Positions 1 to 10,600 of a DNA stretch of 64,000 nucleotides are shown piece after piece. A program made the position numbers and the translations under genes. The notes under the pieces were generated by a model. The model saw only the letters and a program-made list of their open reading frames with translations. It had not been told where the DNA came from and did not search any database. How positions within the stretch are numbered: the stretch's first letter is position 1; every line of letters begins with the position of its first letter. Origin of the DNA: Ralstonia wenshanensis (GTDB taxonomy: Bacteria > Pseudomonadota > Gammaproteobacteria > Burkholderiales > Burkholderiaceae); contig NZ_CP076413.1 in NCBI RefSeq assembly GCF_021173085.1, forward strand, positions 2,356,001-2,420,000, in the 5' to 3' direction.

Positions 1-1815
1 TTCCTCGTCTCGTTCGACAACTACTACAGCACCGACTCCGATGAAAACAAGGAGCTGTGCCAGAGCGTCTACCTCAAGCTCAAGGAAGCTGGCCTGATCG
101 ACGTGCGCGAGGTCGAGCAGTTCTACGACCCGGTCAAGGAGATGTTCCTGCCGGACCGTTTCATCAAGGGCGAATGCCCGAAGTGCGGCGCGAAAGACCA
201 GTACGGCGATTCCTGCGAAGTCTGCGGCGCGACGTACCAGCCGACCGACCTGAAGAATCCGTATTCCGTGGTGTCGGGCGCAACGCCAGTGCGCAAGTCG
301 TCGGAACACTACTTCTTCAAGCTGTCTGACCCGCGCTGCGAAAGTTTCCTGCGCGAATGGGTGGCCGACCTAGCGCAGCCCGAAGCCACCAACAAGATGC
401 GCGAATGGCTTGGCGATGAAGGCGAGGCCAAACTGTCGGACTGGGACATCTCGCGTGACGCGCCGTACTTCGGCTTCGAGATTCCGGGCGCGCCGGGCAA
501 GTACTTCTATGTGTGGCTGGATGCGCCGGTCGGCTACTACGCCAGCTTCAAGAACCTGTGCGCTAAGCGCGGCCTTGATTTCGACGCGTGGATCAGCGAA
601 CACTCGACCACCGAGCAGTACCACTTCATCGGCAAGGACATCCTGTATTTCCACACGCTGTTCTGGCCGGCGATGCTCAAGTTCTCGGGCCACCGCACGC
701 CGACCAACGTGTTCGCCCACGGCTTCCTGACCGTGGACGGCGCCAAGATGAGCAAGTCGCGCGGCACGTTCATCACGGCACAGAGCTACATCGACACCGG
801 CCTGAACCCGGAATGGCTGCGCTACTACTTCGCCGCCAAGCTGAACGCGACGATGGAAGACCTGGACCTGAACCTGGACGATTTCATCGCCCGCGTGAAC
901 AGCGATTTGGTGGGCAAGTTCGTCAACATCGCCAGCCGGTCGGCGGGCTTCCTGGTCAAGCGCTTCGAAGGCCGCGTAAGCGACGCCGCACTGGGCCACC
1001 CGCTGATGGTGCAGCTGCGCGAAGCCGCCCCGCAAATCGCCGATCTGTACGAAAAACGCGAGTACAGCAAAGCGCTGCGCGCCGTGATGGAGCTGGCCGA
1101 CGCCGTCAACGCCTTCGTCGACACAGAAAAGCCGTGGGACCTGGCCAAAGACGAAGCCAACCGCGAAAAGCTGCATGCCGCGTGCTCGGTTGCGCTGGAA
1201 GCGTTCCGCCTGCTGGCCGTGTACCTCAAGCCGATTCTGCCGACCACCGTCGAGCGCATCGAAGCGTTCCTCAACGTTGAGCCGCTGACGTGGCGCTCGA
1301 TCGATTCACAGTTGTCGTCGGCCAAGCCGATCCAGCCGTACTCGCACCTGATGACGCGCGTGGACAAGAAGCAGGTGGATGCGCTGGTGGAAGCCAATCG
1401 CCAGTCGCTGCAGGCCACCGCAGAAGCACCGGTTGCTGCCGCCAACGGTGTTGCCGCGATCGAGCCGATGGCCGACACCATCACCATCGACGACTTCGCC
1501 AAGATCGACCTGCGTGTGGCCAAGATCGTCGCCTGCCAGCGCGTGGAAGGATCAAACAAGCTGCTGCAGCTGACGCTGGATGTGGGCGAAGGACAAACGC
1601 GGAACGTGTTTTCGGGCATCCAGTCGGCATATGCGCCGGAAGATCTTGTGGGCAAGCTGACCGTGATGGTGGCCAACCTCGCACCGCGCAAGATGAAGTT
1701 TGGGATGTCGGAGGGGATGGTGTTGGCGGCTTCGGCTGCCGATGAGAAGGCTCAGCCGGGGCTTTATATTCTTGAGCCGCATGCTGGGGCAGTGCCGGGG
1801 ATGCGGGTGCGGTAA
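1..1815 (+). CDS. metG: Methionyl-tRNA synthetase, 5' end outside window
   Basis: Class I aminoacyl-tRNA synthetase that charges tRNA-Met in the cytosol. The frame is open from base 1, so the N-terminus with the HIGH motif is missing and 604 residues are visible. A zinc knuckle of the CPKCG...CEVCG form lies near 172-235, the KMSKS loop is encoded at 745-759, and an anticodon-binding helical domain follows. The last ~110 residues are the dimerising tRNA-binding (EMAP/Trbp111-like) domain found in long bacterial MetRS. The stop TAA is at 1813-1815. The final ~130 bases use unusually G-rich codons. Convergent with the lipoprotein gene. Confidence 0.97.
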   Translation, partial: FLVSFDNYYSTDSDENKELCQSVYLKLKEAGLIDVREVEQFYDPVKEMFLPDRFIKGECPKCGAKDQYGDSCEVCGATYQPTDLKNPYSVVSGATPVRKSSEHYFFKLSDPRCESFLREWVADLAQPEATNKMREWLGDEGEAKLSDWDISRDAPYFGFEIPGAPGKYFYVWLDAPVGYYASFKNLCAKRGLDFDAWISEHSTTEQYHFIGKDILYFHTLFWPAMLKFSGHRTPTNVFAHGFLTVDGAKMSKSRGTFITAQSYIDTGLNPEWLRYYFAAKLNATMEDLDLNLDDFIARVNSDLVGKFVNIASRSAGFLVKRFEGRVSDAALGHPLMVQLREAAPQIADLYEKREYSKALRAVMELADAVNAFVDTEKPWDLAKDEANREKLHAACSVALEAFRLLAVYLKPILPTTVERIEAFLNVEPLTWRSIDSQLSSAKPIQPYSHLMTRVDKKQVDALVEANRQSLQATAEAPVAAANGVAAIEPMADTITIDDFAKIDLRVAKIVACQRVEGSNKLLQLTLDVGEGQTRNVFSGIQSAYAPEDLVGKLTVMVANLAPRKMKFGMSEGMVLAASAADEKAQPGLYILEPHAGAVPGMRVR

Positions 1816-1860
1816 TGGTTGTTTTGGGGGCGGGCCTTGGTGGTCCACTCCCCTTTCGTT

Positions 1861-1923
1861 CCCTGCCGGGACCGACCCACTTTTCTTTGTCTTGCCAAAG
1901 AAAGTGAGTCAGCCCCGGCAGGG
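1861..1923. repeat. Long imperfect inverted repeat between convergent genes
   Basis: The arms CCCTGCCGGG (1861-1870) and CCCGGCAGGG (1914-1923) are perfect complements. Inside them CACTTTTCTTTG (1878-1889) pairs with CAAAGAAAGTG (1896-1906) with one bulged T, and GAC pairs with GTC between the two stems. The result is one ~60-base cruciform-like hairpin in the 168-bp gap after metG. It may end transcription of both convergent genes, or be a copy of a dispersed extragenic palindrome. Function is inferred only from structure and position. Confidence 0.6.
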
Positions 1924-1983
1924 GATGAAGCAAGGGATGCACCACCAGAACCTCCTCGAGGCGACAGCCCAAACAGCAATCAG

Positions 1984-2565
1984 TTACGCCCCATTCAACC
2001 GATCATCACTACGCGAAGTCGTCGTAACACGCCCATCCGCCCCAAAGTGCACATTGAAGAAAGCCCGTTCAGTCGCGCTTTCCATCCACCGATACCCCCA
2101 AACCTCTTCCTGCTTCAGCTTAAACACCTCGACCTTCCCAGGTTTGCCGAGCATGCGGCGGATATCGTCCTTGCTCTGCCCCACACGTACGCGTCCAAAA
2201 TTCTCGGCGGTCAACACCTGCTCGATCTTCTGCACGTGCCCGTCAGGCCCGATCGTCACCATCCACGTTGAGGTTCCTTCAGGCCCGCGCGGATACTCAA
2301 GCTGCCGCGTGCCGCCCTCGTTCTCCCAGATCATCTCGGGCTGGCCGGCGGTGGCCCTGACATCATCCTCGGTGGATTGCCCCGCCACGATGCCCTTGAA
2401 CAGCAGGTTGTCCGGCTTGGCCGATTGCCATGCCCGCTTGGCGGCATCGCCCACACGATCCACGGCCTGGTCGACCTTCTGCTGATCACAGCCGAACAGC
2501 CCCAGCAATGAAGCCAGAACGCCCATGGTGACTCCCACTTGTGCGAGTTGACGAAGATGCGGCAT
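1984..2565 (-). CDS. Outer-membrane lipoprotein with two BamE/OmlA-like repeats
   Basis: 193 residues. The start at 2565 is chosen because GAGGAG sits just upstream and the protein then opens with a lipoprotein signal: a hydrophobic stretch ending LLGLFGC, so Cys24 would be lipidated. Two copies of a BamE (SmpA/OmlA)-type unit follow, each with the pattern of a Gly, a Ser/Thr and a D-x-x-V/I-R run leading to G-x-P (around residues 60-80 and 125-145). BamE is a lipoprotein of the beta-barrel assembly machine. The gene lies 56 bp downstream of tamB on the same strand, so a role in outer-membrane biogenesis is likely; a specific link to TamAB is inference. It is not BamE itself, which carries a single domain. 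Confidence 0.8.
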   Translation of the reverse strand: MPHLRQLAQVGVTMGVLASLLGLFGCDQQKVDQAVDRVGDAAKRAWQSAKPDNLLFKGIVAGQSTEDDVRATAGQPEMIWENEGGTRQLEYPRGPEGTSTWMVTIGPDGHVQKIEQVLTAENFGRVRVGQSKDDIRRMLGKPGKVEVFKLKQEEVWGYRWMESATERAFFNVHFGADGRVTTTSRSDDRLNGA

Positions 2566-2621
2566 GGAACTCCTCGTGTGAAACATGTGCCCGCCGCCAT
2601 TCTGGCAGCCGGGCCAACTGA

Positions 2622-5600
2622 TTACCAACGCTTGTTGAACAGGACCGACGCGCCGTTGATCGTGCCGCCGCGTGCCACCACCGACCACCGCCGCGAAAAC
2701 TGCCATGTCAGTTTGACGATGGAATCGGCCGTGGACAGGCTCTGCTCGTAGCCAACGGTGATGCGCTCCGAGATTGCCTTGCCCAGGCTCACCACCTGCG
2801 GGTCGGTCAGGCCAGCGGTGGAAGGCCCAATCGAGAACTCGTCGAGCCCGAAGCGCCGCGCCACGTTCTTGCCGGCCACGTTGCCCAGCAGGCCGAGTGC
2901 CGCGCCGGACATCGCCTGCTGCTGGCCCAGGCCAGCGTTTGATGCGCTATAGCCGAACATCAACCAGGAGAGCTTGTCTTCATCGGGCACATTGGGCTCG
3001 GAGACAAGCTTGACGCGCGGCTGGCGCACCGTCCCGGTCACCTGCACGCCCGCTTCGACTTCCTGATTGCGCCGCATGGCGGTGATGTTGAACGACGGGT
3101 TGTTGATCGGCCCCACGAAGTTCAGCACGCCGCGTTCGATGGCCAGCTTGCGGCCGAACGCCTCGTACGTGCTGCCCTCGCGCACGTAGATCGTGCCGGT
3201 GCCGCGCAGGGGCACGAGCGGTTCGCTGTGCACGTGCATCTGGCCGCCGAGTGACAGGTCTGCACCGGCCCCTTTGAAGCGAAAGTTGTCGCCAAAATCG
3301 ACATCAACATCCACGACCGGGCTGAAGCGGCCAGCCGGCTTTTCTTCCCGCTTGACGCCACGTTCGGCCTGGTTGCGTGCTGCATCGGCACGACGGACGA
3401 TGACCACGTCGTCGCCGAGCGACGGCGCGCCGTCCTTTGGCAAATCGAACAGGCCGCGGTCGACCTTGAACTTGCCGGTGATGGCCACGCGGTCGTTGTC
3501 GTTGGCAATGCGGGCCTGCCCCGACAGCACCAGCGTGCGGTCCGGATCGGCAAAGAGTTGCAGCTTGTCGGCAACGATGGAGCCTGCCAGGTTCGGGTTC
3601 GCCTCGCCAAGCTGCACGCGGCCCTGCGCCCGCACCGTGCCGTCACCGCCGTGGAACACCACCTCTTGCAGGTCAACCACGTTCTGGTCGAGCGCCACGC
3701 GCACCACGCCCTTGGTCAGGCGGATGCCCTGGTCGTACAGCGCCACGTCAACGTCCTGGCCGGTCAGGAAGCCGCTCACCTTGGGCGCGCCCACCGTACC
3801 GGCGAACGTCAGGCTGGCCGCAAGCTGCCCGTCCGTTGCGACGTCCGGCCCAAGCAGGTCCCCGATGCTCTTGAGTTGCGGCAGGCTGATCGTCAAACCG
3901 CCGGAGAGCGGCGACGAGGGCGCCATGAGCGCCAAGGTGCCAGGCCCCGGATCACGCACAAGCCCGACACCCGCATCAAGGTAAACGTTGCCGACGCGCG
4001 TCGACTGCACGTTGCCGCGCAGCCCCAGGCGCATGCCTTCGCCGCGCGCTTCCACGGTCGCTTCGGTCAGGCCCAGCGGCGTGAAACCACGGCCGGCGTT
4101 GATCGACAGATCGCCGCTGCGCCGGGCGATGCGCGCCGTGCCGGTGGCCGTGTTTCCGAGGTCAAGATCCCATTGGCCATCGACGACAAGATCCGTGCGT
4201 ACCGGCGGAGCCTGGCCCGTCCAGGTGCGCACCAGCTCCAGCACCCGCGCGATCTGTAAACCATCGAAGCGGCCGGCGCTGCGCACGTGGCCCTGGGTCG
4301 ATTCGACACGCTCGATGTGGATGGGCGTCTGGTCCAGCGTCAGGTCTGCGCGGCCCATCATCAGGCGGCCCGGTGCCACCGACAGCTTCACAGGCGCCGT
4401 GAGTTGCAGGTTGGGCGCACCCTGGGCCGACAACGTGGAGATCGTGCCGTCCCACCCATCGCCGTCCTTGCCGGGTGTGAGCGCACCGTCGCCTGCCAGC
4501 GCGAACTTGAACGGCTGATTGCGTACGTTGCCGTCAGCGTCGGCGCGGAAGCGGTGGGCGCGCCGCGTGCCGTCCAGCGTGGCATGCACTTCTCGCAACG
4601 ACAGGCTCGGACCCGTCACACGTTGCGCGGTCAATTCGAACTGCAATGGCCCGTCGATCCCGTCGCGGATCTGCGCGCGGCCGTTGGCGGTGTCGATCTT
4701 GTTTCCCTGATAAGCCAGTTGGCTCGCGCGGAAGGTCGCGTCTACCTGCGGGCGCTTGATCGTGCCGGAGACATCGCCGGACAAGGTCAGCGCCCCACTC
4801 ACCCCAAGCTGCAAGCGTGCGAGCTGCGGCGCATCGACGTCGACATGCATGCGGTCGCCCGCCCCGCCAAAGCTGCCCCGCAGGCTCGCCTTGTTGCCGG
4901 CCACGTCGAGCTTGGCGTCACTGGGCAGCAGGCGTTCGCCGCGCACGTGGACGTTGCCGTCGCCGGTCATCGGCAAGCCGGCGTAATCGCTATCGCGCAC
5001 CGCAAACTTGATGGCGGCGTCGATCGGCTCGCCGAGCGTGCCGCGCGCGTCGAACTCGGCATTGATGCGGCCTTTGGCCACCTTGGCCAGCCGCGACGGG
5101 TCGAACTCCGCCAGGTTGCCCTTGAAGGCGAATGACTGCGCATCGTCGTGCTTGAGTGTGCCCGCAAGCGTCAGGCGCGAGCGCCCCAACGACACCTGGG
5201 CGCGCTCCACCGCAATCTGCGCCGCATCGAGCACGGCGTTCGCTTGCGCGCGCATGTCGCCGCCCGCCAGATCAAGCGCCACACGCTGCGTGCCACCCGC
5301 AAAATCCACGGTGACGGGGCCAGCGAGTTTCGTCTTCTCCAGCGATGCGTGCAGCGCCTGCAGATCGAGCTGGCGCACATCCACGCGGAGTGCGCCATGC
5401 CCCTTCTGCACATCGGCGCCGCCCGTGAGCACTGCGCCGCCCAGCAGCCGCACGTCGAGGCCGGTGAGTTGCTGATCGTTTTCGTCCAGCCGCACCTGAG
5501 CACGCAGCGATTGCAGCGGCAGCTTCTGTTTGTCGAGCGTGCCGGGCTGTGCGTTGTCGATCTGGATGGGGCCCGCCACCGTCAACGTCTTGGCTTTCTC

Positions 5601-6536
5601 GTCAGGACGCAGGTCAGCGTGGATCGACAACGATGCTTCTGGCGCGCCCGGCGCAAACGCACGCGGATTCACATGCTCCGCCGATACGACAGCGCGCGAC
5701 AAGGGCAACGCGCCGAACGGCGTGGCATCGATCAGCGCCTGCGCGGTCAGCTTGGCGCCGGTCCCGGTCGCCTCGATATGCAACGCCTCCAGCGAGCCCG
5801 ACAGTTGCGCCGACACCGCCGCATCCTGCTTCTGCCCGTTCACCTCGAACTGCGTGGCCAGCGTTGCGGCGCCGGTGAGCGGATACGGGCGCGTACCGGT
5901 CATGCGCAGCGTGGCGGCCAGCTTGCCGGCAGGCGTCTCCATACCGTCGAGCAGCACGTTGTGATGCGTGCCGTCGGTGTGCAGGCTGCCGGCAATCGAT
6001 TTCAGTTCGGTGGTCGACGTGCCCTGCCGGATGGCAAGCCGCTCGACGGCGAGGCGGTCCACATCCAGTGCCAGCGGCAGCACCAGCGAATTGGGCGGAC
6101 CACTCGGCGGTGTGGGCGGCGTCGGATGCAGGATCACCTCGACATTGCCGGCACGGAGATACGCGAAGTGCGCATGCCACGGGCCACGCGTGATGGCCCA
6201 GCGGCCCTCCACATGGTCGATGCGCACTTCCGTGCTGCCGGCGCGCACGTGCAGATCGCGCAGCGACAGGCCCTCGCGCACCGTGCCGCCTTCCAGCTTG
6301 CCCGACACATAAGCGTTGCCAAAGCGCGTAGCGAGCGACCACAACTGCGCCGTGCCCGATTGCGAATGGATGGCCCAAACCAGCCAACCGGCGAGTGCCA
6401 GCACGATCGCCAGCAGAAGGGCGATGAACACGCCGAACCAGCGCAGCGTGCGGCGGCCCCAGCCGCGCTGTGGACGCTCGGGGCGCGGTGTTTCGGGTTG
6501 CTTCGGTTCGGGCGTTTGCGGATCGGTCATCGTCAT
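2622..6536 (-). CDS. tamB: Translocation and assembly module subunit TamB
   Basis: 1304 residues. Inner-membrane-anchored, periplasm-spanning partner of TamA, involved in outer-membrane protein assembly and implicated in phospholipid transport. A proline-rich cytosolic N-terminus is followed by one transmembrane helix (about residues 29-52), then a very long repetitive beta-rich region, and the conserved C-terminal DUF490/TamB domain (last ~350 residues) ending in Phe-Asn-Lys-Arg-Trp. The ATG at 6536 is used because it lies two bases after the tamA stop; a second ATG at 6530 is possible. Length is in the family range (E. coli about 1260). Confidence 0.93.
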   Translation of the reverse strand: MTMTDPQTPEPKQPETPRPERPQRGWGRRTLRWFGVFIALLLAIVLALAGWLVWAIHSQSGTAQLWSLATRFGNAYVSGKLEGGTVREGLSLRDLHVRAGSTEVRIDHVEGRWAITRGPWHAHFAYLRAGNVEVILHPTPPTPPSGPPNSLVLPLALDVDRLAVERLAIRQGTSTTELKSIAGSLHTDGTHHNVLLDGMETPAGKLAATLRMTGTRPYPLTGAATLATQFEVNGQKQDAAVSAQLSGSLEALHIEATGTGAKLTAQALIDATPFGALPLSRAVVSAEHVNPRAFAPGAPEASLSIHADLRPDEKAKTLTVAGPIQIDNAQPGTLDKQKLPLQSLRAQVRLDENDQQLTGLDVRLLGGAVLTGGADVQKGHGALRVDVRQLDLQALHASLEKTKLAGPVTVDFAGGTQRVALDLAGGDMRAQANAVLDAAQIAVERAQVSLGRSRLTLAGTLKHDDAQSFAFKGNLAEFDPSRLAKVAKGRINAEFDARGTLGEPIDAAIKFAVRDSDYAGLPMTGDGNVHVRGERLLPSDAKLDVAGNKASLRGSFGGAGDRMHVDVDAPQLARLQLGVSGALTLSGDVSGTIKRPQVDATFRASQLAYQGNKIDTANGRAQIRDGIDGPLQFELTAQRVTGPSLSLREVHATLDGTRRAHRFRADADGNVRNQPFKFALAGDGALTPGKDGDGWDGTISTLSAQGAPNLQLTAPVKLSVAPGRLMMGRADLTLDQTPIHIERVESTQGHVRSAGRFDGLQIARVLELVRTWTGQAPPVRTDLVVDGQWDLDLGNTATGTARIARRSGDLSINAGRGFTPLGLTEATVEARGEGMRLGLRGNVQSTRVGNVYLDAGVGLVRDPGPGTLALMAPSSPLSGGLTISLPQLKSIGDLLGPDVATDGQLAASLTFAGTVGAPKVSGFLTGQDVDVALYDQGIRLTKGVVRVALDQNVVDLQEVVFHGGDGTVRAQGRVQLGEANPNLAGSIVADKLQLFADPDRTLVLSGQARIANDNDRVAITGKFKVDRGLFDLPKDGAPSLGDDVVIVRRADAARNQAERGVKREEKPAGRFSPVVDVDVDFGDNFRFKGAGADLSLGGQMHVHSEPLVPLRGTGTIYVREGSTYEAFGRKLAIERGVLNFVGPINNPSFNITAMRRNQEVEAGVQVTGTVRQPRVKLVSEPNVPDEDKLSWLMFGYSASNAGLGQQQAMSGAALGLLGNVAGKNVARRFGLDEFSIGPSTAGLTDPQVVSLGKAISERITVGYEQSLSTADSIVKLTWQFSRRWSVVARGGTINGASVLFNKRW

Positions 6537-6538
6537 GT

Positions 6539-8326
6539 TCAGAACGCGATGCCCAGCGACACGCTCGGCCGGAACTGCTTCTGCTGGATGCCATAGGCCA
6601 TGTCGAGCTGGATCGGTCCGACCGGGCTCTTCCAACGTACGCCGACACCCACACCGTTGAACCAGCGACGCTCCGACCAGTTGTCGGTGGCGGTGCCGGT
6701 ATCCCAGAACACGGCGGCGCCCCATTGCGGCAGGAACCAGCGTTGATACTCCACCCCGCCGGTGACGAGGAACTTGGCCGGCAACGTGCTGCCGTTGACG
6801 TCGTTACCGATGCTCTGGAAATCGTAACCGCGCACCGACTGCGTGCCGCCCGTGCGGAAGCGCAGCGTGGCCGGCACGCCATCGCCGGAACCGGAGGTGA
6901 TGACCGCGCCCAGCTCGCCACGCGCGACGAAGATATCGCGCTGCCCCACAGGCACGAACTGGCGGATGCGGCTGTATGACCGCACGAACGATTGGTCCGT
7001 CAGCACGCCCTTGACTGCCGCGCCGATCTGCGTGGTGATGATGTTGCCGCGACGCGGGAACAGCGGGTCGTCCACGTCGCGGCGCGTCCAGGCGAACCCC
7101 GGGACAAGGGCTTTGCTCAACTGCCGCTCGGCACCATCGGGGCGCAGATCGTCGTAGTAGAAATCAACGGTGAACGACGTCTCATAGATGCCGCGTACGC
7201 GCGTCTGCTTGAAGCCGGAACGATAGCTGCGCGTGTCGGTGCCCGACGTGTCGGTGCGGTCCATGCTGGTGTAGAGACTGTTGACGTATTGTTTGTCGTC
7301 GGGCGGCACGGTCACGCCGGCAAACAGGTACTGACGGCGCTGTTCGATGCGGGCCTGCGTATCGAGCACCCATGCCTTGCTGAACAGATTCAGATATTGA
7401 TAGCGCCCCTCCACCGAGGCGCCCGTGTCCGTGCCGTAACCCACACCACTGGTGATGCGGTTGGGCGGGTACTCCCGCACGCGCACGCGCACCGGCGCGT
7501 TGACCGGGTTCTTCGGGTCGTCGCCCAGGTCAACGATGGCATTGGAGAAATACGGCTGCCCCTGGATGGCGGCCTGCAACGATTGCAGTCGATCGGCGGA
7601 GTAGTCTTCACCCACGCGCAGCGGATTCACGTGGTTGATGATGCTGAGCGGGTAGCGCGACAAGCCCTGCACTTCCAGCGGCCCCAGCGTGTAGGCTGGA
7701 CCGCTGTCATAGCCGACCGACAGGTCTGCCTTGCTTTCGTCCGGATCCACACGTGCCTGCGACGACGTCTGCTTGGCCGCGTAATAACGTTTGCTCTGGA
7801 GAGCGGCCAGACCGTCGTCCTTGGCCTTATCCCAGCCCGACTGGCGGAAGGCCATGCCGTGCTGCAGGCTCCACGATTTTTTCAACTCGTCGATGCGCTT
7901 GGCGTCTTGCGTGATGGCGCCGGTAAAGTCGAGCGCCACGGTGTCGATGGTGGTACGCGGGCCGGGCTCGACCTTCACATTGACTACACGGTGGTCCGGC
8001 GGGCCGTCCAGCTTCGCGGTCGCCTTGGGCACGAAATAGCCTTCGGTGGCCGTCAGCTTGGTGACCTGGTCGCCAATGGTCTCGACCATGTATTGGAGCT
8101 GATCGTCGGTGATGTCCTTGCGATCCTTGTAACGCGACAGGTCCAGATGGCGCTCAAGCAAATCGCGAATGGACTTCGGCGCATCGATCTTGACGTCGTA
8201 TTCAGCGTGCGCCGGGGCCCAGGCAAGGGACAGCGCAAAGCCGGCCGCCAGCGCGGCGGCGGGCAAACCCAGAAAACGGAAGCGTGGTGGTCGTGACGGT
8301 CGCGATGGTCGATTGGAGCCGGTCAT
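6539..8326 (-). CDS. tamA: Translocation and assembly module subunit TamA (Omp85 family)
   Basis: 595 residues. Omp85-family outer-membrane barrel paired with TamB. The start at 8326 gives a signal peptide with an Arg-rich n-region, hydrophobic core and Ala-His-Ala cleavage site near residue 40. POTRA-type domains occupy roughly residues 40-270 and a 16-stranded barrel domain the rest, finishing with the C-terminal Phe typical of outer-membrane proteins. The stop is two bases before tamB, so the two are co-transcribed and probably translationally coupled. Confidence 0.93.
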   Translation of the reverse strand: MTGSNRPSRPSRPPRFRFLGLPAAALAAGFALSLAWAPAHAEYDVKIDAPKSIRDLLERHLDLSRYKDRKDITDDQLQYMVETIGDQVTKLTATEGYFVPKATAKLDGPPDHRVVNVKVEPGPRTTIDTVALDFTGAITQDAKRIDELKKSWSLQHGMAFRQSGWDKAKDDGLAALQSKRYYAAKQTSSQARVDPDESKADLSVGYDSGPAYTLGPLEVQGLSRYPLSIINHVNPLRVGEDYSADRLQSLQAAIQGQPYFSNAIVDLGDDPKNPVNAPVRVRVREYPPNRITSGVGYGTDTGASVEGRYQYLNLFSKAWVLDTQARIEQRRQYLFAGVTVPPDDKQYVNSLYTSMDRTDTSGTDTRSYRSGFKQTRVRGIYETSFTVDFYYDDLRPDGAERQLSKALVPGFAWTRRDVDDPLFPRRGNIITTQIGAAVKGVLTDQSFVRSYSRIRQFVPVGQRDIFVARGELGAVITSGSGDGVPATLRFRTGGTQSVRGYDFQSIGNDVNGSTLPAKFLVTGGVEYQRWFLPQWGAAVFWDTGTATDNWSERRWFNGVGVGVRWKSPVGPIQLDMAYGIQQKQFRPSVSLGIAF

Positions 8327-8563
8327 CGTGGCAAGCGTGGCGCCGCCCCACGGGTCGGCTGAATCGAAGGAAAGGCGTATTTGACCATACCGGGCCCGGC
8401 GGGTGCCGAGGCAAATGCAACGAATGCGGCCTTCCGGATCGGCCCGAGGGGTTTCGCACGTGCCGTGCCCAAGGCCGTCAGGACGGCCAATACGGTAAAA
8501 TGCGCCGGTTTTCCGCCCGGGACCTTTCCGCGCGGGCAAGATCACCCAACATCACATACCGCC

Positions 8564-8752
8564 ATGGCCCTGTACAAGTCCGAGATCACCCAGTTCCTGG
8601 AAGAACTCAAGACCCAGAAGCCCGACCTGGAAGCGCAGCAGCGCCAAGGCCGGTCCCTGCTGTGGGACAAGGACCCGATCGACCTGGAAGAGCGCGCCCG
8701 CGCCAAGTCCGCCCGCGTGCCGCAAAAGCCGTACGTCTACTCGCTGGACTGA
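8564..8752 (+). CDS. DUF3460 family small protein
   Basis: 62 residues, charged, with no signal or membrane segment. It contains a D-L-E/E-R-A-R helix region and ends Tyr-Val-Tyr-Ser-Leu-Asp, matching the short DUF3460 family of beta-proteobacteria as I recall it. Function unknown. It is 39 bp upstream of scpA on the same strand and probably in the same transcript; a TAAAAT -10-like box is at about 8496. The ATG at 8564 is the only sensible start, because upstream in-frame sequence reads as non-coding. Confidence 0.75.
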   Translation: MALYKSEITQFLEELKTQKPDLEAQQRQGRSLLWDKDPIDLEERARAKSARVPQKPYVYSLD

Positions 8753-8791
8753 TCGGCCAACCGGCCCTCGGCCCGCCAGGCTCACCGCCGC

Positions 8792-9673
8792 ATGACCACT
8801 TCCGCGCAGGACAAGCTGCCACTGCCCGTCGAGCTGCCCAGCGTGGCGCCCGATCAGGATTCCACGCCCGCGCAGGTCGACGGCCTCGCCTTTGCGCGGC
8901 TTTACGGCGAGCCGCTGTTCAAGCTCCCGCAAGATCTCTACATCCCGCCCGACGCGCTCGAGGTCTTTCTCGAAGCGTTTGAAGGGCCGCTGGACTTGCT
9001 GCTGTACCTGATCCGGCGCCAGAACTTCAATGTGTTGGACATTCCGCTGGCGCAGGTCACGCGGCAGTATCTGGCGTACATCGAGCAGATCCGCACGACC
9101 AACCTTGAGCTGGCTGCCGAATACCTGCTGATGGCGGCCATGCTCATCGAGATCAAGTCGCGCATGCTGCTGCCGGTCAAGAAGACCGACGAAGGCGTGG
9201 AGCCCGAAGATCCGCGCGCCGAACTGGTCCGCCGCCTGCTCGAGTACGAGCAGATGAAGCTCGCGGCGCAGAAGCTCGACACCGTGCCGCAACTGGGCCG
9301 CGATTTCCTGCGCGCACAGGTCTATATCGAGCAGAGCCTCGCGCCGCGCTACCCCGACGTCAATTCCGACGACCTGCGTGTCGCCTGGGCAGACGTCCTG
9401 CGCCGGGCCAAGCTCACGCAGCACCACAAGATCTCGCGCGAAGAGCTGTCCGTGCGCGAACACATGAGCCAGATCCTGCGCCGCCTGCAGCACGCGCGGT
9501 TCATGGAGTTCACCGAGCTGTTCGAAGAAGCGATCCAGTCCGGCAAGGGCGCACCCATCGTGGTCGTCAACTTTGTCGCCATGCTCGAGCTTTCGCGCGA
9601 ATCGCTGCTCGAAATCACGCAGGCCGAACCGTACGCACCCATCTACGTGCGCCTTGCCTACTCTCCGACGTAA
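8792..9673 (+). CDS. scpA: Segregation and condensation protein A
   Basis: 293 residues. ScpA is the kleisin subunit of the bacterial condensin complex, bridging SMC heads with ScpB. The N-terminal SMC-binding segment with the family hallmark F-E-G-P-L-D-L-L-L-Y-L-I is at about residues 64-75, and the C-terminal winged-helix region is near 220-290. The first ~50 residues are a low-complexity extension. scpB is not adjacent here. Sits between the DUF3460 gene and panC (24 bp gap). Confidence 0.93.
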   Translation: MTTSAQDKLPLPVELPSVAPDQDSTPAQVDGLAFARLYGEPLFKLPQDLYIPPDALEVFLEAFEGPLDLLLYLIRRQNFNVLDIPLAQVTRQYLAYIEQIRTTNLELAAEYLLMAAMLIEIKSRMLLPVKKTDEGVEPEDPRAELVRRLLEYEQMKLAAQKLDTVPQLGRDFLRAQVYIEQSLAPRYPDVNSDDLRVAWADVLRRAKLTQHHKISREELSVREHMSQILRRLQHARFMEFTELFEEAIQSGKGAPIVVVNFVAMLELSRESLLEITQAEPYAPIYVRLAYSPT

Positions 9674-10549
<876 letters not shown>

Positions 10550-10570
10550 GCGATGTAGCCTCGCCCCACG

Positions 10571-10600
10571 AAAAAGCCCGGCAGTGCCGGGCTTTTTTTT
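10571..10600. terminator. Bidirectional intrinsic terminator
   Basis: Stem AGCCCGGCA/TGCCGGGCT flanked by an A-run on the left and eight T on the right, so it can end both panC (plus) and the convergent parA-like gene (minus), whose stop codon overlaps the T-run. Confidence 0.9.

Noticed and set aside
1680-1815. Shift to G-rich codons at the end of metG as a sign of gene conversion or transfer
   Set aside because: Only about 130 bases, and the tRNA-binding domain remains intact; too short to support transfer.
2566-2706. Longer reading of the BamE-like lipoprotein
   Set aside because: It would bury the lipoprotein signal peptide and overlap tamB; a strong Shine-Dalgarno sits right before 2565.
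5148-6596. Long plus-strand open frame opposite tamB
   Set aside because: Composition (His/Arg/Gln-rich, no recognisable domain) is that of the antisense frame of a GC-rich gene; tamB is clearly the coding strand.
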